Source: Phymorhynchus buccinoides
Taxonomy: Eukaryota; Mollusca; Gastropoda; Neogastropoda; Raphitomidae
Direction: 5' to 3'
Length of the DNA: 64,000 nucleotides
Assembly (NCBI GenBank): GCA_017654935.2
Contig: CM065684.1
Coordinates: forward strand, 55,691,617-55,755,616
Shown here: positions 1 to 13,900 of the stretch, piece after piece
Position numbering within the stretch: position 1 is the first letter of the stretch
Layout: the number at the start of each line of letters is the position of its first letter
Position numbers and translations under genes: made by a program
The notes under the pieces: generated by a model
What the model was told of the DNA's origin: nothing
Database searches by the model: none
Seen by the model: only the letters and a program-made list of their open reading frames with translations

Positions 1-184
1 TGGCTGTTTCTTCTAATTTACTTGTTACTACCTGTGCTAACTGTTCAAGACGCAATCAAGATTACCGTACCTGGAGAATGAGACTTATTGCCCAGGTACC
101 TTTTCCTGCACCCCCTTTTGACTTGTACAGTGGAACCGTCCCTTATTGCCCAGACCTTTTCCCTGCCCCCCCTTTTGACTTGTA

Positions 185-342
185 CAGTGGAACCTCCCTT
201 ATAAGACTCCCTCCCACATAAGACCTCCTCTGAGACATTGCCCTTCTTTGTAAGTATTAAAATTACCTCCCTTATAAGACCCATCCCTTATAAGACCTCA
301 TTTTGGATGATTTTTTAAAGTCTTACAAGGGAGGTTCCACTG
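185..342. mobile_element. MITE, pogo/Tigger-like termini, copy 1
   Basis: 158-bp element with terminal inverted repeats CAGTGGAACCTCCCTTATAA and TTACAAGGGAGGTTCCACTG, flanked by TA on both sides. CAGTGGAACCTC ends with a TA duplication are typical of pogo/Tigger-derived MITEs. No coding capacity. A partial duplicate of its left end lies just before it (about 125-180). Confidence 0.8.
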
Positions 343-489
343 TATTTCAGAGCTACACCATTCACTATTTCATCTTTCTGGACAAATCCCGGTTTCTTTG
401 CTAAACATAAACCTTTGGCATGAAAAGATATTCTAAGTAAAACCATAAACTTAGGAGAATGACGTAACTCCGAAGGCTTCAATACACAC

Positions 490-626
490 CTGGTAGCCAC
501 CCCCTGATCGGTATCCACCCCCTCCCCCACCACCGTAGGAGCGACGGTCGTCATAGCGGCGATTGTCGTTGTAGCGCCCTCGGCCCCCTCGGCTGTCGTA
601 GCCTCCACGGGGATTGTAGCTGCTGC
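490..626 (-). CDS. HNRNPUL1: hnRNP U-like exon K: RGG tail, last exon in window
   Basis: 137-nt exon, acceptor ACTTCACCAG|GCA, donor CAG|GTGTGT, ending in phase 0. It encodes [20 protein letters not shown], then a run of seven glycines and YRSGGGYQ. No stop is present, so the gene continues to the left of the window. The upstream intron (627-5285) is the largest one between visible exons and holds the six snoRNA-like units. Confidence 0.85.
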
Positions 627-1288
627 CTGGTGAAGTAAAGAGGAACAGATCGCTGAGTGAAAGAATGGCACAGGAACACACACAAGCATGAGCGCACGAA
701 CACACACGGATGCATACACACACACATACAGACACTCATGGGGTCAGCATTAGTTCATTTTCAGTGCAATTTACTTTTTCCCCATTTTCAGACTGTCACC
801 TCTTTACGCCTCCATGTTCTATTTTATTTTATTTTCAAGTCCTAAATTATTTAATTTATTTTCATCTAAATTCACGGAACGCTGAAATATGCAAAACAAA
901 ACAACACACACAACTATCCCATTTTCCCAAAGCAACAAAAATCTGAACCCTAAAAATCCTGATCTGCTGTCAGACCCATATCCGAATGCTCAGTGTTCAT
1001 CACATAGTAAAGCGTCATCATCCAACAGATCAACATCAACAAAGAGGCGAGCGTTTCAAAGACACACTGGTGTCAGTGAATCGTGGGCAACATGATCATA
1101 TTGACTTGCCTTCTAAGTTCCATTACCAATATTTTCAGACACATTTCAGCATTTGAAGCTTTATCCACAAACATACACTTCAATTACCTCCACAACTTAT
1201 TTTAGCACATCATAAACCCAGTGAAATCCAAGTCGTGCATCACAAACGACAAACACTCCTACAAAATCTTATGACTTCTCTATTACTC

Positions 1289-1319
<31 letters not shown>

Positions 1320-4300
1320 AACTGGTACAAATGCGACTCCATGAACGTATAGAGAAGAAAAGGTTAACTTAAGTTCTGCTGTCAGCCCCATATCCGAAGC
1401 TCAGAGTAAGTCACAGCAATGGTTTCATCATCCAGCAAGAACAATGATCAACAGATTAATAAAATTAAAAAATCAAAGTAGAAAGTGCATCATTGTACTT
1501 CGAGGAGCTCTTTCATTCCTTGTAATATAGTAACATTTGGAGATTATGTTCATGATTTCTTGATAAACAGGAACAAGTGGCATCTTCCTAAGCAAATCAG
1601 CAGATTAACACTGCCAAATGTTATCACAATCAGTCCTATAGTTCGAGTTGTTGACACCGGAACATGTTTCTGTTTATACACTAAAGACAGACAGACAAGA
1701 GAGACAGATAAGAGACTGACAGACCGACAAAAACTCTGAAGCTCTCGATCTTCTCCAGTTTAATGGTAAGTCTGTTCTTAAGACACTTGCATTAAAAAAA
1801 AAAAAGTTTTAAAACACAACCACACACATATAAAATAAATGTATGAACATAAGCATTACTATAAAGTTCTGCTGTCAGCCCCATATCCGATGCTCAGAGT
1901 TGATTCACAGAAATAGCTTCATCATCCAGCAAGAACATCAATGCTTGAAACACCCGTAAAGAAAACAGAGCAATGAGCATATAAACCTCTTCCCAGCATG
2001 TTTTCATTGCTCACATCATTACATTTTGTGATAATGTTCTTTGTTTCCCATGCACGTTGACCAAGAAAACAAGACTGAACGCATTCAGTTACTGGAGCAT
2101 TACTTTGGGACATTAAAGTAAATTAAAATAACTGACATAATTTGTTGGAACACAAAGAATCAATCTGCCTGTTTCATCATGATGCATTCACTACCGCATT
2201 TTTCGGACTATAAGGCGCACCCCCCAAATTTTACACCAAATTCAGATTCTGTTATTATATTTTCTTACTATTTTAGTAGTCATATTATAAGGCGCAGGGG
2301 TCTCATTCTGGGGGAAAAAGTATCGCCTTATAGTCAGAAAAATACGGTAGTTGTATGCTATAGAGACTTAACTGGAACATTAAATTATTTGCACACAGAC
2401 ACACACACAAAAAGCCTTCTATATTCCACCCAAAAAGGAATTCTTGTTTTATGGTTCTAGAAGGGTACACAATAAATGTGAAGAAAAAGACATTTGAGTT
2501 CTGCTGTCAGCCCCATATCCGATGCTCAGAGCATGTCACAGCAATGGTTTCATCATCCAGCAGGGGTACTGACAGAAACAAACTAAAGCAGGGCCATAAG
2601 CATACTTTGCATTCCCAGTACCTTTTTGTTATCATTCCCACTGATACATTTAGTGACTATGTCCTTTGTTTCACATGCACGTAGAACAAGAAAAAAACGC
2701 TTTAATCATAAAGCTGTTTCCAATAGTGAAACCTGGATAAAATGAAAAGTAGGAAGGCCTAGGTTCCGGCGTGCCACCTTGGTGGGGTCATGGGGCGGAG
2801 TAGTTTGAAGGGGGCAGGGCGGGGGGGAAGCCTTCGTAACTGAAGGATTTTTTTGGTACATTCTTTTATGGTTCTAAGAGAACAAACATTTTTTGTAAAC
2901 AGGTAGAGATATAGAGTAGAAAGGGGGGATGCGTACCCCTTACGGCATTATCGTAACATGACGTCAATTTGTGGATCTCCAGTTGGCTATTGAAAAAGAA
3001 TTAGATCACCAGCATCTGTTAAAAATCTTCTACTTTCACTGTACCAACTCTCTTGTTTGTAACTGAAAGCGTTTTCTAGCTGCAAACAGATTTCTGAAGA
3101 CTATGACATATTGGTCATTGCGTACAGGTAGGGGTCAGTGCGCACCATAGATACAGGCCATCGCGTACTGGGTTCTAAAAACTATTTCCAACTTAAAATG
3201 AGTTCTTTTCAAATGATAAAAATATTTAAACATTCAGCTTTCTTTTACTGTAAAAAATATCTAGACTTTGTATTTGGATCAAATGAGGCACAAGACAATC
3301 CAAGACAGTGATCTGTGCTTAAACACACACACACACACTTGCGCACACACACACAAACAGATATGCATATGCACGCATGCAGAGAGAGAAAGAGAGAGTC
3401 TTTTAAATATTTTTAAATAAAAAAATGTTTTAAGTGAAAAGATCAAATCAAGATCTAGCCTAGATGTAGATAATCACAGATCTAATCTCTCTCTCTCTGA
3501 TTGTGTGTATGTGTTTATGCATGTGTGTGTGAATGTATGTGTGTGTGCGCGCGTCTGTGTGTATGTTTTAGTTCACAATGACATCATTATTATGAGCTCC
3601 CAAAAAGAGAGATAGGGAGTTGGGTTGGGAGGACGGCAATGTTTTGACATATTAGATCTAAATGGTGCGCATCACCAATACACCCAGGAGGAGGCATGGT
3701 CTACGCATACACCGCTACAGTGCTTCCAAAATAAGGCCAGGGATGGTGTACACTTACCCATTCATTCTCATAACCAATTTGTTGTGCACTTATGCATATA
3801 CTTATTCGTAACCATGGCAACTTTCGCCCCGCACTGTGCGTTAAGGAAATCATTAGTGAAATGAGTAGATTCATATCTTACTGTCTAACTCCGTGAAATT
3901 AGGTCTTTTTTGTTTCAAAAATGGCATAGAGAAGGAACAAACGTATGGGGAGAAAATGACAATGGTTTGACGTGGCTCCTTTAGAATATCTAGGAATTCA
4001 AGGGGGGGGTACGCACAGACCCAACCAACGAGCAGACCTGTTGCTACTCTAGATGCAGGTACGAAGTAAGTGCGAAGAAAAGACAATTCTGCTGTCAGCC
4101 CCATATCCGATGCTCAGAGTATGTCACAGCAATGGCTTCATCATCCAGCAAGAACATCCACAGACTATAAAACAAAAGCATCTATTGTACTTCCAGTGCC
4201 TTTTTCTATCAGAAAATGAGAAACATAGTTACATTTGCTGTTTGAGCATTATGCCTCATTCTGTGTAAACCTTGGCCCCATCACTTCAAAGAGAGCTCCA

Positions 4301-4955
4301 CTGCTTGCCTGATCAGTTTTGCATGCTTTACAAGATGACAGTTCTGATAGTCATTTTAATCAAAAACTTCAATCTTATCTCTCTTCAGCTCTTTGTACAT
4401 ACATTCCTTCATGTTTGTTCCGATCCTCAAGTGAAAAACTCTTAACGGTTCCAATAAATAAACAATTCAGTCTTTTGGTGTCACAATTTCTTTCCACAAA
4501 GACTACACAAAGAAATAAAGACCCTCCTCATTCTTGTCAAAACAAATTCTTGTTTTTATGGTTCTAGGAGTAAACATTTTCTTATAGTAAACAAGGCAGA
4601 TAAAATTATATGTACTTAATAAGTGAGAAGAAAAGACGTTTACGTTCTGCTGTCAGCCCCATATCCGATGCTCAGAGTAAGTCACAGCAATGGTTTCATC
4701 ATTCAGCAGAAACATCAACACACAAAATAAAACTAACCGCACACAAAACTCTAGTTCTGGTTCTGTATGTCGCAGACACCACTTCTGACACTAAATTGCG
4801 ATGGATAAAAAGCAAAAGTTGGACATGAAGTAGACATGGTGTAGAGTGGCACAGTGGTAAAGCGTTCACCTCGTGTCAAGTAAACCCAAGTTCGAACCTG
4901 TGTACAGGGGATTTTTCTTCTCACTTTGCACTAGGCCTTACGGTCTGAATGTGGA

Positions 4956-4986
<31 letters not shown>

Positions 4987-7900
4987 CGTGTGCCCATGCA
5001 CTTAGCACACGTTAAACCCAGTGGCAACAAAAAAGTTGTCATTTGGTCAAAATTTACACACACACCCCCTTTTCCTTCCTCATCAGTCACACGCAAAAAT
5101 AAATATGGGTGGTGCGCCTCTGGCTGCGACGCGCTCTCCAGGTGGGAGCAACCCGAAGTTCACAGAGACGCCTCTGTGACTATAAAGTACCTAATACCTA
5201 AAAAGAGCAGAATCTTTCATTTTCAGCACAGAATTTGACAACTGTTGAGCCTACCCAGAGGGCAGCACACCCGAAAAAAAGTTACCTCTCCAGCCTCCTC
5301 CTCCGCGGCCGCCCCGTCTGTCTCTGTCGAAGCCTCCCCGGTAGCCTCCCCTGGAGCGGTTGTCTCTGAAGTCACGGCGCTCTGAAACATCACGGTGTGC
5401 ATGACGCCGGGTCAATAATACTACGCACTGTGCACGGGACGAGGTCTATACTGTGAACATGAATCTAAACTTAACTAATCCTTGACATTAATTTTGGGTG
5501 TTTTATTTTTACAATTTCGGTACTTTTTAAAACATTAATTACATATCTGGATCTGTAGCGATATTGAAAGATGCACACTTTAAAGCTGTCGTTCTTTGTA
5601 ACCATCTTTGCCAAATAATATTTCAAGAGAACTAAAAACGATTTACTAAATGCATTAAATTATGAAAATACACTGATATAGGCTCTAAAAATAGACAACC
5701 ATGTGGAAGATGTTTACCGGTGTCCACCTACTGGCAATGACGTATAATACATACGTCATGGCGCACATCTGAGCCCGTAGCAGTAGGAGAGTTAAACAGT
5801 AAGTGCAAGTGCATATCCAAATCTGTAAATCTGAAAAGTTTTCAACACAAATTAAGTACACTTATAAACACTTACATTTCAATAAAGAGTTTGTTCAGTG
5901 CACATAAATTAATTCCATGCAGCTTTTCTTCTGGCTGCTCAAATTCATAACTGCCTGCCTGAATTCAGGCTAATGACACGTCAAACTAAAAAGTTGACAT
6001 GCACTAGTACATTGTAAGCCTGTTCAGTTCAGGCATCACTTCTGAAAACCATGGTAGAAGGGCCATCAAGGCCCCAGACTGAAGAGAAACAACACTGTTC
6101 AGTCCCCACAGGACTAAAAAGGTTTAAAATGCAGTAAGAAATCACTTTAAAATGCTATTTAACAGAAAAGATAACACTCAATGTAATAACAATAAAAAAA
6201 AAAGGAAGCAAAACCTGACAGTAGAAGCCCACTCCTCTGTCACAACTTATATCCTCAGAAATGTGAAGATCCTCTCACAACTCTCATGCCTGTTGAGTTC
6301 AAGTCTCACCTCCGTATCGGTTGTCCCTGAATCGTTTTTCTGGCGGTGGGAGGAGCTTGATGGCCTCGTCCTTGTACTTCTTCACCAGCTTCTCAGCCTC
6401 CTCCTTGCTCAGGTTGTCCTCCTCGGGGAGCAGCACCGAGTCAAACAGCTGGCCCACCTCCGGCATCGTGAAGTTGGCTGCACACCGACACACACAGCCA
6501 GCGTCACTCTCTGCGCACCGCGTCACGACAGAGTACATGGGTGCTTCCACAAAATCCCTCACAACCTGAAAGGCAGGGAGGGGTCCAGGGGCCGCATAGT
6601 TCCTGGCAGGGTGGGAGGTCAGGAGAGCATCACCCCCCCGTGAAGCTGAAGGAAAATGCTACAGTAGAACCTCCAGATTAAGACTCCCTCTAAGATGTGA
6701 CCACAAAACAATGTCACCGTTTTTTCTACCTCTTCATATCCGGACTTCAGAGTGTCCAGCTCCCTATTATGACCCTTTTTGGGGGCTGATTTTTCAATGT
6801 CTTAATAAGGAGGCTCCACTGTATTTGAAAGGGATTTGGCTGGATCTAGTTGAAGCAAAGCACCAAGCTAAGGCATGACCTGGGCAGTGACAAGCGGTGG
6901 TAGGGACACAATATGGGGAGAGGAGAAAGGGAGGATGCTCTTCCATGTTCTGAAACCTGCTCTGCAGCCAGAGACCATCGTAAAAACAAACTGAATTCAG
7001 GTACACAGCCTGAAGAGAAGCACCCATGTGTCTGTCCAGACCTGGTACAGTGCACACGATGATATCAGGGACACATCCATTGCTGTCTACCGCTTTCCGT
7101 GCACTAACCTCCACATAGTGAAGGAATGGAATGCAGAGTTCTTTTCTTTCATAATTATTGCAAACTCTCAAGATTTAAAGTACAGGTGGTTGGAAAGAAT
7201 TATACGAGTTTCCTAAGATATTGTAGGTGTTGTGTTAGTGCTTTAAAATAGAATGCAACGTTTAGTTCATAATTACTGCCGTTTCTCATGATTGAAAGTA
7301 CTGTTTAGAAAGACAAAAATTTCATAAGATAGTATAGATGCATTTCTACAATATAATTTTTCCTTCATCATAAATATTTGCAAATTCTCATGGGTTAAAA
7401 CACTGGTTGGAAAGAATTAGATACAGGCGTTTTGTAAGATATCGTACAAACGCTTTGGAGCAATGGTTTTCCTTGATATGCAGAAGCTGTACCAAGCCTT
7501 CTGACAGATTGACTACAGCATCAATTTTATAATTTTTGTGTTCTTTTTAGGTGAGGTATTAAAAACAAAACAAGAAATTTGAGGTTTCCTATATATTACT
7601 TTTACAGAGTAAAACTACAAGAAATGAATTACAAATCTGCTTCTTGTAAAATGTTAACCTTCTAAATAATTATTTTTGCACTTGCTTTATAGCGCAACAA
7701 TTGAGAAAAGAGTACCTTTCTTCAGAATATGCCGTTATGATGGAACACACGTTTTATATGAAACATGACTCGGAAGTGGTGGTGGGTTGCATGATGAGTG
7801 AGCAAGATAGCGGAGAGCGGATGAATGATTAGGTGTGGTGTGAGAATTACATATTTGTTAATGTAAATTTATGTTTCATACTTTTATTTTATTTTTTTAT

Positions 7901-10900
7901 TTTACACGGTGGAAGACAAGTTTCCATGTGCGTTGTACAATGCCAATGGACAATAAAGAAACTTATGACTTATGACTCTAACAAAACTGTCAAATTTCTT
8001 TTGTGGAAAAGTTGCTGGATTGAAAAAAAAAGAATAAAAAAAGAGAGCTAAATTTCCATTGCAAATGCACTAAATTTCTTGTTGAACAGGACTTTTCACC
8101 GTAAGAATGAACTTCCACAGAACTTAGCACTCTAAGAATGAGCTTGGGGATGTTTTGGTTTGTTCAACTTTATTTCCCACCAGAAGTTTAAAAAGCTATG
8201 TACTGTGGTCTCACCTGGCTAACTGCCTGTCAAGCATATCAGATGATCCTTGAAAATCTGTACAAACTATAGTTTTCAAAAGTAAAACAAAACCACCCTT
8301 TTTTTTAAGGATAAAAGAAACTACAGCTAAAAGACATTAATCTGACTGATTATTACGCAAATTCTTTCACGTCTACATAATTATGACAAATGTAAAATGA
8401 AAAACAAAGAAACCGCAATGTTTTATGATCATAGTCGAAAGAACAAAAACAAACAAAAAAGCTCTACACAACTGCACAAACGAATATGGCTCATAACAGT
8501 CCTGTACAGTAAACACAATACAAGTCCAACAACATAGAAGCCAGAGAAAAGTAGACAGACAGATACTCAGAACCTTATCAGAACGAGGATATGGATGGCA
8601 AAGAACCATCGAGTGAAATGAACCACAACTGTGTGATGCATGATAGAAGAGACAGAATGATCATCAACAACAACATACAGTATTTATACGGCAGCTAAAT
8701 CTTGATAGGAATCCAATCGAAGCGCGCACACACACGTTGAACATTCACAACGCATTCAAACAGAGACACTATACAAAGACGAACAAGAAGATAACAGACA
8801 CACCTTAACCTTAATGATCGTGGACTCTTAGGAGGAGAAGAAGAGGAGGAAGAAGAGACACAGATAGCGGCAGACACAGAGGTCCTTCCAGCAGAAAACT
8901 ACAATGGTTTTACCAGCGGTGAGGGGAAGAGAGGGGGGTAGCATGGCTCCGCCTCCAAGCCGCCTACCTTTCATCTCCAGCACAGCCTTTTCGGGAACTT
9001 CTTTGCCCTCTTCCTTCTCACTTTTCTCAACTCTGGTTTTGAACTCCTCGTCGGTCGGCACAACAACGATTGCCTTGCGTTGGAAGCCTTCGAAAGGCTG
9101 CATTTTACGTCGCCGGGCTGACGCATACACATTTGTCTAGCAGGGGTGACAGAAGATAATAAAAAAGATTTCGTGAGTACAGGTTTCGTCGTCTTGTCAG
9201 TTGGGTGCCGTGTGTGCCCCCCATTTTACACATCTATGTCATCAAGTGGCAGGGCAGGGTGCGCCACTTTATCATCAATATTCGAGGCAATTCTCTGTAG
9301 AAACATCTGCAACATACTTCAACAATACTTCAATCAGGGTTTGGGCTTTCCTTGGTCTTTTTTACCCCCTCTCCATTTTTGCCATTTTCTCTCTGTTGTG
9401 GTTTCTTCTGTTGGCTGAAGCTTGTCGTTGTTCTGTCTTGCTGGAGTCCTAACCATACTTACCTCGAAGATAACAGCTGAAAGAGAAGACATGTTAAGCG
9501 AAAACCACACAAGATTCAAAACTTACCTCTGAGATACAAAGAAATAAAGTTAGTATGAATACTTAAAAATAAGGGTTAAGGAACAGTAAATTGATGCATA
9601 AGTGATCTAATTTTTCTAGAGAGACAAAGAGACTTCAGATGTTATTGGAGTCCCACTTTCAAATCTTCAAATCAAGGTAAAAATTAGACCCCCTTCTGTA
9701 AACCATTCTCCCACATATGCCTTAAAAAATATCCCCCAACTTAAAAAAACCAATCTTGAATTAATATTCTCATCCCCATTTCATAAGTTCTTGCTTAAAA
9801 TTTGGTAAAAATAAAATGTTGTAAGCATATTTCTCTAATGAAGCAAAATCCTCCCCCCTAATAATTACAGACTTATGAGCTGTTCAAGGTCAATTATGTT
9901 GGCTCCGAGTTCTACATCACAGCAGGCAGATAATGAGCAATGCGTCATCAATAATATTTAGTATTTCATCACATGTCAGCTATGGTATTTCATTTGGCAT
10001 TTCATCATGTCAGCAATGGTAGGCATTTCATCTAGTGTCAGCAGCGGTATTGCATCGTAAGTCAGGAATGGTAGTTCATATTTCAGCAATGGTATTTCAT
10101 CATATATTCATCATATGTCAGCAACAGGTTTTCATCATCATTCATCATGGCATCATCATAATCATTAGCTCCATCATCAGTCAATGTCGTATCATTCATC
10201 TGCTCATCAAAATCATCAATCATTCATCAGCTTCTATGGCACTTTTTTTCCTCTCTTATAACTTTGTTTACTCAACGCGTTGCCATCCAAGCTGCTATAT
10301 GCTGGTGTAAATCAATCATCAATCAATCAAATCAATGCCATCATGTCATCAAGCAAACAGTCAATCCAACAGACGAAGACAAAGTTGTGGTGATGCTTCT
10401 CTGGTTGGCAGTGGTCGTTTTCTTCATTCCTTTGGACAATCAGCAATAAAAGTTATCATCAGTCATCTCAGCAAAGCTAAGTCGATTTCCGATCAATATC
10501 TTCTAATTCCGTTACGTCTATAATTGCACTGTAGAAGATTCATGCTGTTTCTCTTCTTTCCTTTTTTTGTTTTTTCAAATCTTCACACCCCATCCAAGAT
10601 CTTCCCACCCCATCCATATTCTTACTTATTCTTAGCTACCTTGTACAGTAAAGAAAATCTTGAAAGTATTAAAAGGGGAAGTGGAAATATTTTTTAAAAA
10701 TACCAAAAAAAATTGACAATTATTGGGGTGGGGAAGGGATAGACTAGTGAGACTTTCCTGACATACTTACCAACTTGCTTCTGTCAAAGTTTGATTGAAT
10801 GCATTACTTACCCTCACTATATCTGAAATACATCTGCTTGAAAGACATGGGCAGAAACGAACGCACTGATTGTACAAGATTTGCTTGGTGTGGTTGAGCA

Positions 10901-13900
10901 ATCATCACCTACACTATTATATCATCCGTGAACTTCACAGATTGGAAAATCCATTGCAGAACACACAGTACACAGCCTGTAAGTTTGGCATGGCCAGTGA
11001 AAATGAAAATTAATTTATTTACACTTCCTCCACTTCTAAACATAAAGTTCTACCCACAGTTAAAGAATAACTTCAACAGCAGTAAAGAGTTTCTCTTTTT
11101 CTTTTCTTTTCTAAAAGTCTTATCCATAATCATAAAATCACCCAAGTCAAATTCGTATCAATTTGAATGAAATACGTTTTGCAATGCATAAGGATTGTGT
11201 CATGCCCATGTCTTCCAAACAATAAACATATTAATATCAGCCTTACCTTCCGGCACTAAATATTCAAAACAAGTGCGGAACCACCCTTCTTTCCGTCCTC
11301 CCTTTTAACGGGCGCTTTATCCAATAGTTAGAGAGTGAGGGGCAGACAGAGGGGGGGGCTTCCTACCTGGTCCAGGATGTAGTTGCGCTTTTTGCGGGCG
11401 GCGATCTCAATCAGGCGATTGAGGCACTTGGTGGACTTGTCGATCAGCACGTCCCACCGCCCGCTGTAGTTCTTCTTCCTCGGCAGACCCATCACCTGCA
11501 GAGAGAAGGGAAAAACACAAGTGACACTATCCTTATAGTAACATACACTTTGTGTAAGCCAGCATTAGACCCATCACCTGCACCAAGTGACACTATCCTT
11601 ATAGTAATATACACTTTGTGTAAGCCAGCATCAGACCCATCACCTGCAGAGAGAAGGGAAAAACACAAGTGACACTATCCTTATAGTAATATACACTTTG
11701 TGTAAGCCAGCATCCCCATCACCTGCAGAGAGAAGGGAAAAACACAAGTGACACTATCCTTATAGTAACATACACTTTGTGTAAGCCAGCATTAGACCCA
11801 TCACCTGCAGAGAGAAGGGAAAAACACAAGTGACACTATCCTTATAGTAACATACACTTTGTGTAAGCCAGCATCAGACCCATCACCTGCAGAGAGAAGG
11901 GAAAAACACAAGTGACACTATCCTTATAGTAACATACACTTTGTGTAAGCCAGCATCAGACCCATCACCTGCAGAGAGAAGGGAAAAACACAAGTGACAC
12001 TATCCTTATAGTAACATACACTTTGTGTAAGCCAGCATCAGACCCAGCAAGCCAGCATTATAAATGTTGATCTTTATTCTCTCAAAGACGATCATGCATT
12101 GTTCGGACATCTACCTTCAATTTCTCACCGATGATATTCATATTCTGAGACATGCATAGATCTAGCTTTTCTCAGTCACCAATGATATGTTTCTCGTTGC
12201 GAGGTATACCAACCATCAATCATTCATCAATGTTTCTTTTCTTATAATATTGTTTCAAATTTTGTGGCTATGAACAGGACTTTGTTTAAATAATATTATT
12301 TTATGTATATTTGATTTGATTGTAGTTGATAATGTTAACTTATTTGTGTTTTATTGTCTATGTAAAGCGCTTTGAGCTCCCTGCAAAGGGAGTAAAGCGC
12401 TATATAAATGTTCAGTAGTATTATTATACCTTCATTTTCTCGATGATGTTGTTGGTGCCCAGCACGTTGTACTTCTTCTCAGGGTTTTCCACGGCGTGTT
12501 TCCCCGCCCACACCGTCTTCCCCGACCCAGGCAGACCCACCATCATCAGGATCTGTGGTCACCACACACCATCAGGCCATTTACCAAGGTTAAATATGTT
12601 ACCAACAATTGGGCACATCATATTATTTAACTCTTCTACAGACCCGTTTACCCCCCTACACAAGTCTTGAGTAGTCTGGATAGCTGAAATGAGTAGTTTT
12701 TGTGTAAAATGTGTAGTTTTATTCATTAAACCATCAAACAATTTTCACTGAAAATGAGTAGTAATCATGAAATAAAGAGCATTATTTTCAATTTTGAGGA
12801 GTAGTAGACGTCCAAGTAGACTACTCAAAAAGAGTAGAGTAAACAGGTCTGCTTCTAGGACCATGTATTCACCCAGTACATCACACTTCACTCCCACCAA
12901 ATGCAAAAACATTCACTGCCAAGTGGCCTGCCCTGAGGTTGTCTATTTTCAGAGCTTGCATCAGTGATTTTTGTTTCCCGGTTAAAGCAACGCATGCACA
13001 CTCGAAAAAAATAACTACGCCTCTCTTGTTGGTTGAGATGCCAGGGACAAGTAAGAAGTTAGTAAGAGAGTGAATAATACATGGCGCTAGAAGAGTTAAA
13101 TTAGGCACATCACATAACAAGACACCCTCCAAATCACAATTCTTAACAGATTCTAACTATATTATTAGTTGTATTATGAGGAGCAGGGATCTCAGGGGGG
13201 AAAACAATCACCTCATAGTCTGTAAAAATACAGATATGAGATGGTGCGTGTTTTCCACGGCATGTTTTCCCGCCCAAATCTTCCCCGACCCAGGCAGACC
13301 CTCCATCATTATTCTGCATTTAAATAGCTTTCTAACAATTGTTAATCGGACTAAGTTTCATGGTTGAAGATGAAACATTTCTCTTAATAGCTTTGAAAAC
13401 ATCCAAATAGGCCTACTTCTTCAAAATGAGAGGAAGCATCCGAACCTATGAAAAAGGCGCATTGCCATTGGACGTAACTAGCCAACCACAGAGAAGCTTA
13501 CGAAATTCAGTCAAGGGAATGCACTTCTGCTACAGAAATTCAGTCAAGGGAATGCACTTCTGCTACAGAAATTCAGTCAAGGGAATGCACTTCTGCTACA
13601 GAAATTCAGTCAAGGGAATGCACTTCTGCTACAAACATCTTTCGTCTTCACTGTGTGCTCAATGAAGAAAGTCTATATCTACCGAACTCAATCTATACGA
13701 TCTTCTAGAACTCCCAATCATCCCGCAAAACAAGGGGTCCCAGGGACTCCTTCACTTATATTATAGAGGGTCCTAGAAGTGGGATAGAGGGTCCCAGTGG
13801 CATAGCGAATGCTAAAAAGAATTTTTCTAGTGCATCCCCCTGGGACCCCCCCCCCCCCCCCCCCCCCCCCGCACATTCTTTTAGAGGGTCCTTTAGAATT

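Noticed and set aside
4843..4900. A tRNA gene (box A and box B present)
   Set aside because: No complete cloverleaf. The sequence continues into a SINE body that recurs at 38280-38612.
5735..5765. Inverted CRE-like half-sites (ATGACGTAT ... ATACGTCAT) as a promoter element
   Set aside because: They lie deep in an intron with no transcription start evidence. Part of the surrounding block recurs near 13060 and 19690 as a diffuse repeat.
10880..10910. Box C-like GTGATGA in the intron between exons G and H
   Set aside because: No CTGA within the usual snoRNA length and no pairing ends. The region is TCA-rich, so the motif is expected by chance.
11490..12047. CRISPR-like appearance of regularly spaced repeats (also 17287-17581 and 41100-42300)
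   Set aside because: The genome is eukaryotic and the arrays are plain tandem repeats with no unique spacers. Two of them contain splice junctions.
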